Below, one piece after another: positions 32,939 to 42,700 of a DNA stretch of 64,000 nucleotides (position 1 is the first letter of the stretch; each line of letters begins with the position of its first letter). The notes beneath the pieces were generated by a model. It saw only the letters and a list, made by a program, of their open reading frames with translations, had not been told where the DNA came from and made no database searches. The stretch comes from Leishmania infantum JPCM5. Lineage: Eukaryota; Euglenozoa; Kinetoplastea; Trypanosomatida; Trypanosomatidae. Position numbers and translations under genes: made by a program. The DNA is taken from contig NC_009389.2 in NCBI RefSeq assembly GCF_000002875.2, positions 402,610 to 466,609 of the forward strand, written 5' to 3'.

Positions 32939-33874
32939 TTAGCTCCACCCCATCGGCGGATACATGCCCGTGGTCGTCATCGCCGCTGCGTTCATCGCCA
33001 TGGGGTCCATCGTACCAGCGGGGCGGTGGGCACCTTCATCGTCGACGACAAGCGACGTCGTTGGGTTCGTCGTCTTGATCTCGTCCATGCGCGAGAACTG
33101 AATGTCGAGGGTGAAAGTGATGGTCTCGCCGAGGGTGACAGGCTGGCCCTGCAAAATATTCTTCACGTGTTCGGCGGACTCGCGAGCGTCGAACTGGACG
33201 AGCGCCTGAACACGGTTGTGGTTCCACTGACTGCTCTCGTTTTTGGGCAGCACCACGATGCGCTCCACGGTGCCGTAGCTAGCAAATATCTGGTACACGA
33301 TCTCTGGCGTAATGTGCGCTGCGGCAGACACGTCGTACTGCGTGTTGAACATCGACACCAACAGGGTGCGAGTGGCGTGCTGCGTGGCCGTAAGGTTCTG
33401 GTGGGTGCTAAAACGAATGTACACGCGGCGGCCATCGATTTCCGCGTAGCCGGGCTCCTTAAAGAAGTCCACCAGCTGCTCAGCGCTCTTGGGGCTCTTC
33501 ATCTCGATGAGAGCCTGGTTCATCTGGCGCAGCATCACGATGTGCTTGATGTCGCCAAAGTTCTGGGCCAGATTCTGAATGCTAAGCTGTGTCACCTCGG
33601 GGGTGACGTTGCGCATGTGAATGACGGAGCTGGTATTGCCAACCTCGTTGTTCCGCGGCCGTGGCTGCGTCTGCGGCATGGCTTGACCTTGGGCTGGACC
33701 CTGGCCTTGTTGCTGCTGCACCGAGCCCGGCGGCATCCCGTTCTGGTAAGGAGGCGCGTAGTTGGGCATCACGGACACCCCAGTGGACATGGGAGGAGAC
33801 AGCACGCCAGGCTGGTAGGGCATCATGTTGGGTTGGCCGTACATTTGACCGGGCACGAACTGCTGGCCGTACAT
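32939..33874 (-). CDS. DRBD3: Two-RRM RNA-binding protein, DRBD3/PTB1-like
   Basis: 311 residues from the ATG at 33874; the longer frame begins with GTG at 33883 and is not preferred. Residues 1-80 are rich in Gln, Pro, Met, Gly and Tyr and probably disordered. The first RRM spans about 82-157, with VIHMRNVTPEV as its first strand and ALIEMKS as an RNP1-like strand. The second spans about 169-264, with LLVSMFNTQYDV and VQALVQFDARESAEHV. The arrangement matches polypyrimidine-tract-binding proteins, known in trypanosomes as DRBD3 or PTB1, which bind and stabilise subsets of mRNAs and affect splicing. A C-terminal Met/Ala/Gly-rich tail follows. The splice acceptor is close to the ATG, and an exceptionally long 3' non-coding stretch follows, as is often seen for RNA-binding proteins. 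Confidence 0.88.
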   Translation of the reverse strand: MYGQQFVPGQMYGQPNMMPYQPGVLSPPMSTGVSVMPNYAPPYQNGMPPGSVQQQQGQGPAQGQAMPQTQPRPRNNEVGNTSSVIHMRNVTPEVTQLSIQNLAQNFGDIKHIVMLRQMNQALIEMKSPKSAEQLVDFFKEPGYAEIDGRRVYIRFSTHQNLTATQHATRTLLVSMFNTQYDVSAAAHITPEIVYQIFASYGTVERIVVLPKNESSQWNHNRVQALVQFDARESAEHVKNILQGQPVTLGETITFTLDIQFSRMDEIKTTNPTTSLVVDDEGAHRPAGTMDPMAMNAAAMTTTGMYPPMGWS

Positions 33875-33909
33875 GAGATGCACGTGCCAGAGGAAGGATA
33901 GCGACGAGG

Positions 33910-33951
33910 CTATGAGAGGCGCGAGCGGAAAGAGGAAGGCGGAGAGGACAG
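33910..33951 (-). promoter_or_regulatory. Candidate trans-splice acceptor of the DRBD3-like gene
   Basis: On the minus strand a C/T-rich tract (33914-33949) with no internal AG is followed by AG at 33910-33911, 35 bases before the ATG. This fits spliced-leader addition and supports the ATG start at 33874. Confidence 0.6.
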
Positions 33952-36768
33952 GTACCAGCGCAGATCAGAGCCACACGAGGGAGGGAGTAAGGGTGAGGGG
34001 GAAGGCAAGGAAGGCGAGCACAAATCTACTTCGTACTGCTTATCATCAACAACAAAGGCAACGAAAAGGAGCACTTAAGAAGGAGATGTCCTTTGAGAAG
34101 GAGGAAAGGCGCAGGCGAGGAGGAGGTTGATCACACAGACACGCAACTCGTTGGCTGGCACGGAAGGGGAGAGGGGAAAAACGGGAGAGGATGGGGAGGG
34201 AGGGGAAATGGGGGGAGGGCGCTAGTGTGGGTATAAGTGTCCGTAAATGTACGTTGTTGTACAAGGGGTGTGGAGGGAGGGAGGTGAAAGAGGGAAAAGA
34301 CTTGTTGACGGCTGAAACCTCAGTCTATCAGTGGGATAGAAGGGGAGGGGAGGGGGAGGGTTAGAGGGCGGGAAGGAGGAGGGGGGCGCTAGTGTGGGTG
34401 TAAGTGTGCGAGAGGGAGAGGAAAGGCGAAAGGAATAAGTGAGATGAGATAGGGGAAAGACAGGACGCACAATCGCACGCACACACACAAACGAAAAGTC
34501 GGCAACACACACGAATGAGAGGAGGAAAGTGTCGACGCCACGCGAATGCGAAATCGCAATACAGACAGAGAGGGAGAACAAGGCGGCGGTCAGGAGAGAG
34601 AGAAGAGGAGAGATGTAGCGCAGAACGCACAAAGAAGAGGAAGGGGACGCAATCCAATACAGACGTGGAAGGAAGGGAGGTGTCACGGGCGGCGGTGGAG
34701 AAGGGGGAAGCGAACAACCACAGAAGAACACAGACGAACAAGTCAAAGTAAAAAAAAAAACGCACAGCAAATAAAAACAATTCACACCTACGGCGAACGC
34801 ACAGAAACACGCAGACGCAAAAAAGGAAAGCTCAACAAAACTCCGGTACACACGGCGAGAGAGTCGTGGGCAGAGATTGAGAGAGAGAGACACACACTCA
34901 CGTGCACACTTGCGGGTGTATCTCAAGATCCAACACAACAGGAGAGATGGTAAGAGAACGTCACACAATAAGAGAGAGAAGGGTCCAGATGGAGGAGGGT
35001 TTACCGCGCGTTTTATTCCTTTGTTTTCTTTTCCGCTTTCTTTTCCTTTTTTATGTGCACTTGAACCCTCTTTTCTGTGTTGCTTGTTTATCTGTTCTTT
35101 GTTTTAGTGTGTGTGTGTGTGTGTGTGTGTCGTTGACCTTCAGGAGGCCACTTCCTGCGCTACGGATGGAGGCTTTGAGAGGGTGTGGGGGGATGTGGGG
35201 TGGGTGGGTGGGTGGGGGGACAGTGATCCTACGTGGTGCCGTCGTATCTGAGAGAGCGAGCGAGAGGAATGAAGTGATGAGCGCGCGCGCACACACAGAA
35301 AGAGAAAAGGTGGCGAGCTTGGTAGTTACAGAAGTGAGGAACAGGAGGGGGGAGGAAGGGATGAATAGTAGTAGGAGAGAGCTGAAACTTCTCTGCAAGT
35401 GTGTGTGTGTGTGTGTGTGTTGGGGGGTTCGTGTACGGGGAGAGGGAGTAACACCCGGGCATACGAGCCACGGTAGAGAGAGGGAGGACAAGGAGGTGGT
35501 GATGGTGGGTAGGGGAAGGGGTTGGTGGCCTACAGGAGAGTGTCACACACGGAGGGAGGGTGTAGGAGCACTACGTACAACGTGCACCCACGCACACATC
35601 GGTGTAGATAGAGGTACATGGAGGGCGCCCACTGACGCACACCCGCATCCGCGCGGAGGCGGCGCCAGCTATGGTCATCTGCCACATCGAAGAGTCTAGC
35701 CACGGAGAGGTGGCACGATAGTTAAAAAGGAGGGAAAGAAGCTCTGCTGCCCTATCTGACGTACTGTCACGTGCGTGCATGCAGAGGCGGTGCCGTGAAT
35801 TTGCACTCCTATTTATTCCGGTTGCTTCTATACCCTGATGACGAGGAGTGCAACTCAGCGTGGTATCACATTGCCCAGTGTCCGCTCGGCGAGGAAGCCA
35901 AGAGGGTCCCCCGGCCTCTGCCGATGCCAAGCCACCCCTCTGGTGGTGACAGGGCTGGGCCCCTACCGCCTAGGCAGGCCCAGAGCGGTGTATCGCTCCT
36001 CATGTCGGCGCTCAAGCGCTGGACGGCTCTGCGTCGGAGCGGGCTGCCACGGTGGGCGCGTTTGCACAATTTATACAAGAGGCACAGCGCCGGCGTGGCT
36101 CGAGCGCGTCCCACTCGGCCCTCGCAGCCTACTGGTGGGGAGGGGAGGGAGGGGGGCTGCGAGACGACCTGCGAGACGAGGGAGGGGGGGGAGCTCGAGG
36201 CAGAGGCCGTGCGCCGATGGCTGAGTCGGCGCACGGCTGCACCACGTGTGCAAAGTTGCTTGCCACCACGCGGTGGGTCGGCGTGCGGGTGGCGTAGCGT
36301 CGAGCCTCGCTCATGTTCTAAAGCGGAGCGGGGCACGTTGAAAAAGAAGAACCAAAGGAGAGGTCGGCGGCTTCGGCGTTCGCCACGGATGTCAGGCCAT
36401 TTTCGGTTCGCCAAAAGCGGAGATAACGGCTCTTTCACACACGCTCAAGCACGTCGCACTTCCGCGCCAAAGTCGCTCCTCTACCCCCGCCCCGCTTTAC
36501 ACGCGTGGTGGGCAGCGCACAGCCGGGGAAGTGGCAAGGAAGAGATGGAGGAGACTGGCCAAGCACATTCATGTGCGACTGTCATTGCGAGCGTTCAAGG
36601 GATAGGATGAGGGGGGAGGAGAGCTCAGGCTTCCAGACGACCCGAAAAGAGCGACGCTATCATCAAGAGCATAGGCAGTCATGATGTCAGTCACCGTTTT
36701 GCTTCCCTTCCCTGTCCACTTCCTCTCTCACGAGCACTGCAGCTCGAGTCACACCGATATGTGCGTCC
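33952..36768. other. Gene-free interval, 2.8 kb, with TG tracts and repeat copy 2
   Basis: No credible coding frame. It holds TG runs (35107-35130 and 35399-35420), G/GA-rich plus-strand tracts around 34170-34400, a 22-base sequence repeated at 34219-34240 and 34386-34407 with one difference, and the second copy of the 436-bp repeat. It is presumably mostly 3' UTR of the 2394-residue protein gene. Confidence 0.6.
35854..36289 (-). repeat. 436-bp dispersed repeat, copy 2 (inverted relative to copy 1)
   Basis: Reverse complement of 24869-25304, apparently identical over all 436 bases. Together the copies form a long inverted repeat whose arms are separated by about 10.5 kb holding only the DRBD3-like gene and non-coding sequence. 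The sequence just outside 35854 aligns imperfectly with that outside copy 1, suggesting an older, longer element with a recently homogenised core. SIDER membership is likely but unproven. Confidence 0.85.
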
Positions 36769-39700
36769 TTACATGAAGAGATCCTGCTCTAGCTGCTGCA
36801 TACGCTTAGCAATACTAGCCATGAGTCTGCTCTGCTGTCGATCCACGAAGACATTACCGGTCGACACACGTGGGGCCGGCGTAAAAGGCGCGCCCGGGGC
36901 AGGGACGTAAGGCGTGGCTGTGGCTGCTGGACGCACCTTCGCTGGCCTCGAAGTCGCTCGGTACATGGCATAGCGCTCCTCATGCTTGTGATGACAGCGT
37001 CCCGGCGCCTGTGCCGGCGATGAAAAGCGTCGCTCCGCAGCGTGAGGCTTGCGCGCCGGCGAGCGCACCGGCACACTGCGCAGAGGAGAAGCTGCTGCTC
37101 TCCTGTGTGACGGCGCAGCGCTCGCGTTGCGCCGGGTCTCGTACCGGCCACCAGTCTCCACGAACAAACTGCCCAGATCACGCAGCTGAGTGGCCACTCG
37201 CGGTGCATTCACGCTGGAAGGCATGGCTCGTGGCGGGTCAAGGGTGGTGCACTCCACTGTTTCACAGACGTGCAGGCTCGGCACCTCACCTCCGGCAGCC
37301 CGCTCAGCATGAAAACTTGCACTGGGCGGAAACGCCCCCTTCGGCGTCGCGGAGCGAAGCACTGTCGGCTCATCGATGGGGACAGAGGAAACTGAGGTGA
37401 ACATGGAGGAGGCGCGCGGTGTTGCGTATGAGACGACCGGCGCAGTGAGCACTGAAGCTGTGGGCGCTGGCGCCCGCTCCGGCTGCGGCGGTTTCGCTGT
37501 CTGAGGCATGGAGCTAGAGAGCGTCACCACTCCGAGTGGGTTGCTCGACGGCAAGTGCTGGTTCAAGTTCCGTGAGAGCAGCGCCTCCATTGCCGACCCC
37601 GCTGACGTCCCGGCCTGCGCTGTGAAGTGCAACGAGGATGGCGGAACCGCGGCCGTCCTCGATGTGAATGCTGCGAGCGGCGCGGCAGGTGGAGCTTCTG
37701 CCGGTGAGCCCTCGACTGTATCGGCCACGGAAAACTGCGACACCCACACACTCGAGGAACTCTTTGCGTCAGTGGCGCCCTTTTCCTCGACCCTCTGCGG
37801 CAGTTCCGCCAGCTGTCGCTCGATTGCAGCAGTGCGATGGCGCATCGCTGATATCAGGGCGATCCCCTCCGCCGTCAGTGCCTCGGCTGTCTTGTTCCGC
37901 TCGTATCGCTCGATGACTTCACGCGTCTCTTTGACGGCCCTGTCCATGGCTTCGGCCGACGCGCTGCTTGCCGTGAGCTCCGCGTTGAGTCGCTGTAGGT
38001 CGGACAAAATCTCGTTCATTCCTTCGCGCCCGCGCGCCGAGATAGCGGGTGGTAGCACAGGAGCGGCGGCTGCAGCCGTGGATGCAGCCGAGCCGCCCGT
38101 CGCCGCCCATGGCACGCCAGCGCTCTCCCTCAGTTGCGGCTGCGTCTGGGTCGCACCGGTGGCAGTCACCCCTGACGGCGCCGCTTGAGAGGTTGCGGAA
38201 GCCGCGGCGGGCGCTGGCGGCGCCTCGCCACCAGCACGAGCGGCGGCCAGCTGCAACTCCAGGAGGTGGTGGTTGAGGGTGAGAAGCTCATTGCGTTGTT
38301 TGATGGAGTTCTGCACGAGCTGCGCCTGCTCCACCGGGCTCAGTCCCTGGTGCTGCTGGAAAGCCGCTGTGGCGCTGCGGATGCTCTCCTCGACCCGTCG
38401 ATAGAAGCCATCTTTTTCAGCCCTGCATTTCTCCATAATAGCTTCAGCTTTCCGGAGGAACTCTTCTTGCTGCTGGATCAGCCGCGCTATCCCAGCCGTG
38501 TCGACAGCAACTGCCGCTGCGGGGACCGTGGAGGGGCGGTCCGCCGTCGGTGGTGCTGCAGACGGAACAGAAGCAGCCGTCATGGCGTGTAAACGTGTGC
38601 TTCCAGTCTGCCGAGCCAACAGGTTGTCAGTGTAGCGGCGGAAGTCGCTCATTTGCGCAGGGCTCAGCACGCTGGGGGCGCTTATAGAAAGAGCCGTTGG
38701 CGCCGGCAGTGGAGGCACGGTGGCCGGAGCGGGGGGTGCAGATGTGGTAGCGGCTGGTGTCGCAACACCGAAAGAGGGAAAGGCGATCGCTTCAGCGGCT
38801 CGAACGGGCACGGGTGCGCTCGTGGCGGTAGCCTGCAAGGTGGCAGCATCCACTGCTGGTGGAGCAACGCCGGCGGGTGGGCGCGGCACTTGCGGATATG
38901 CATGCCCCACCTCGACAAACCGCACCGGCTGCGCCGCCTCTGCTGCACATGAAACTCGTGTGTCACGATGCTCGAGCTGCGCTGCCGCAGGCTGCGAGGG
39001 GAGACGCACGAGCGGTTGAGGAGCTGGAAACACACTCGTCGCAGGCAGTGGCGGCACATTCAGCAAGGCGCCCGCGCTGGCGACGACGCCGGGGCGACTG
39101 GTGGTCAACAGTGGCACCGTGTCCTGTCCATCAACGTAGCGGACGCGGTCGCCGTCTAATGTGTACAGCCGTACTCGCGACGCCTGCTGTCCCTTTGACG
39201 CGAAGGGAAAGGTCAACAGGGAGAACGGGGTCACCTTGAGCGCCGGCGCCGCCAGTGAAGTTCGCGCGGACTGCGCGCGGAGCGTCGGCGGTTCCTCTGG
39301 GGGCTGCAGGCGAGCCGAAAAGCTCAGTAGAGTTGGCCGCGCCACAGCGGCTGTCGGCCCTTTCGCGGTGACCAGCGGCGACCGCGCATACGGTGCAGTT
39401 GTTTTCTTCGCTGTCCCGCTCCACTGCACGCGTACTGGCGTGGTATCGCCGGCAGCCTCGCCTCGCCTCCCGGCCGAGCGGCCGCGGTAGTCAACGCGCA
39501 TCGGTCGGCTGCAGCAGCGGCATCTCTTTCTTGCTCTGTGTTGCGCTTGCGAGCGGGCAGCGGCATACCGGTGCTTGCAGAGGTGCAACTCCGAGTCACT
39601 CCAGCTGCTACCGACACTCTCCGCTGCCGCGTGGCTGTCGCCTCTTGTGTAGCAACGGCGGTGAAATGATTCGAGCGTGGAGACCGGGTCGACATAGTTG

Positions 39701-42700
39701 CTGGTCGATGTGGTGTACGTCGTGGCCGAGTCGGAGCTCTCGCCGTTGTCGTCGGCGGTGGCGGGAGACGTGGAGTTCGCGGTGGCACACTCCATCTTCA
39801 CGTCCAACGCGCGAGGACGACTTGGTGTCGTCTCTAGCGTGTCCCACCACGCCACGCTGGCTGGAGAGTACAGACCACTCCGCGCCGGAGTCGCCGGAGC
39901 CGGCGTCGCCGCCACCGAAGCAGAAGCAGCAGCAGGAGCAGCAGGAGTACCCGCGTTGGCGACGCTGCTGGCTTGCTCCGTTGGCATCGCCTCACTTGTG
40001 TCGGTGCACACCGCAGCCCCGGGCTCGGCGCTTAAAGAGGGGAGCGGTGCAGATGTCGCTGCGCCCACAGCGGGTGCAACAGCGACTTGTGCATCCTCCT
40101 GATGTGGTTTTGCGGCAACATTTTCGGGGATCGCGGTGGCTTCGCACGGGGCCTCCTCATGCTGCTGGGCACGATCCACGCGCTGCTGCACACCGAGACA
40201 CGCGCCGTCGCTTTCCGCCGGTGTCGCGTCTATCACTGCGTGCATCCGCACAGGAGGGCGCAATCGGTAGAGATGTGCATAGAGGGGAAGCGCGAGCTCC
40301 TCGGACAGCGCTGGCGGCTGGTCCCCACCTTGTCCCGTCGTCGCCACCTCAGATGCCGCAAGCTGGACTCGAGCTAGGGCTGCCGCACAAGCACGATCAA
40401 GAGCACTGGGTATACGCTCCAGCGTCCACAGTGCGTCGGCCCAGGTGGCAGAAAAAAGGTGACGTCGCTCTGGCAGCGAATGCAAACGACTCCAGCTGGG
40501 GATCGACGCGTCGCGCTGGTGGGAAAAGATGAAGAAAGCTGTACTCGTCGATGGCGCCAGGCTAAGGCCTTCCGTTGCGGCCGATGCACCGCGGTGCTCT
40601 ACCTGGGCTGCGAGAGCGCCAACTGCAGACTCCGCCGCTGCGGCAGCCCTCTGCATATCCCCCTCTTCCACTGTCGTCGTGGAAGACGCGCCACGGCTCT
40701 GCAGGGTGTCCAGTAGGATGTAGAAGTCGCGCTTAAGCGCCGCGCTGCTGCTTTGGTGCACATTTGACAGCTGCATCAGGCGCACTAGATACGGTGCCCA
40801 AGTTGGCTTGATGGCAGCTGCACGCTTCACAAATGACATAAACTTCCACTGGAACCACTCGAGCGGCAACGGGCCGCCCGCTATCAGGTAGAGAGTCTCT
40901 AGCACACCCTGGCAGTCCCTCACAGCGGCATCGCTCGCCGTCCAACTAGCCGATTCAGCGCTTGCTGCCACGCTTGTATCTTCCTCGGCCGCCATCGAGT
41001 ACTGCACGAGGCACAAAATGCGGAAGCACAGCACGAGCGTGCGTGATACCATCGTCCCCTCTGTCGAAGCAGACGCCGCACTAGCGGCAGACGCCAATGA
41101 CATGCTGGCGGAGATGCGGTAGCTCTCGGCCACATCACGCACACGGTAAGGAGACAGGGAGTCGATCTGGGCCCACAAGGCAGATGTCTGCGCCAGCGCC
41201 GCTTGCAGACGAGTCCGGCCCACGTCCGTCGCCTGCCAGTTGGCGCCCCTTTCGGCTTCACTATTCTTCGTCAAGACGCAGGCCGCCACTGCCGAGGCGT
41301 AATTCTGGATAGCGGCCAGAAGCAGCTCTGTCTGGTGGAAGAGGATGGTTACCAGCGCGGTGGTGCAAAACTCCTCGGAGAGGGTGCGCGAGAGACGCCG
41401 AAAAAAGGCGGCATCTACGCCGCGCTGCGCTGCACACAACATGTGGCAGAGAGTCGCTGTGAGGGTGAAGCTGTCGCTGCCGCCCTTGCGCAGCAGACTA
41501 GCAACCCATTCGGTGGTCGGCTGCGTCAGCGTGGCGACGCACCCCTCGAACCAAGTTCGATTGCTGGAAAGCGGCGTCAAAGCATCCACAGCGTGGCGCA
41601 GCACGGGAGAAAACAGCTGCAGGAAGGCGTTCAGGCAATGCTGCCGCCCCCCAATACCGAGCGTGAGAAGTGCTACATCTGGCCGAAATGACGCGTCAGC
41701 GGAGGAGACAGAGAGGAGATCGCCTGCCAAGCCCAGCGCTGTTTCGAACCCCTTCTGGGTCGCGAAAGTGTGCGGCTGGACCGCGACACACACGCCATCC
41801 TGCGGTCGTTGAAGAGACACACGCAGCCCGCGCGCCTCGTCAGCGATTGCAAACACAGTGAGGTCTAGACAGCTCGCCAAGAGCACGCATCCCATGCAGT
41901 GCACGCAGTCTGCCACGCCGGCCTGAGAAGCCACAACGCCGGCACCGTTCGAGAGGGTGTCGGTGTTCACCATGCGCCGCACAACCTCCTCGGCTAAGGT
42001 CACCGGCGCCACGCCTGCCGCCAACCCATCGAGGACGTAGATCGCCTCTGCGGGAAAGATCACCGTCGATGCGGCGATCACGTCTTGCGCCTCCGTCGAC
42101 ACCATAGCTCGGACACCATCACCCACGAGCGCCGCCTCGCTGGGAGAGGCAAAGCTGCCCTGCCGGTACGTGTCGGCCAGCTGCAGAAAGAACGCGTCGG
42201 TGTACCGCAGTTGGTTGTCTCTACCACGCTTCCCGAGGGCTTTTTGAAGAAGGGAAGTGAGCGCCCAGAGATAGCTCCACTCCGGCTCCAGGATCGGCTC
42301 GGCCATCTGCAGCAGCTGCTCGTACACGCGCTGGATCAGCATCACCTCCTGTTGCGAGGTACCCACGTAGCGCAGGTGTGGCAGGATATGGCGAAAGACC
42401 ACATCTGGTAGGTCGTGGCGGTTAGCGCGCACAGAGAGCTGCTGCAACGACTGCAAACACAGACGCAGTGCGGCAGCTCCAACTTCAGCTTCTCCCACCA
42501 TGCCGCAGCCAGCTGTCTCGCCGGTGCCCTCCACCGCCAGGTCGGGTGGTGCCGGCACCGCCTCACTAAAAGCAGCGGATGTCACGCGCAAGAAGAGCCC
42601 GACAGTTCCGTTCGTGCAGAGAACCTCTGTTTCGTTGTTCACAGGTATGAGCCGCGCTGGCAGTGTTATCGCTGTCTTCATTTTCTTGGACGACTTTTTC

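Noticed and set aside
33026..33901. 291-codon plus-strand open frame over the DRBD3-like gene
   Set aside because: Antisense shadow; the minus-strand product contains two RRM domains.
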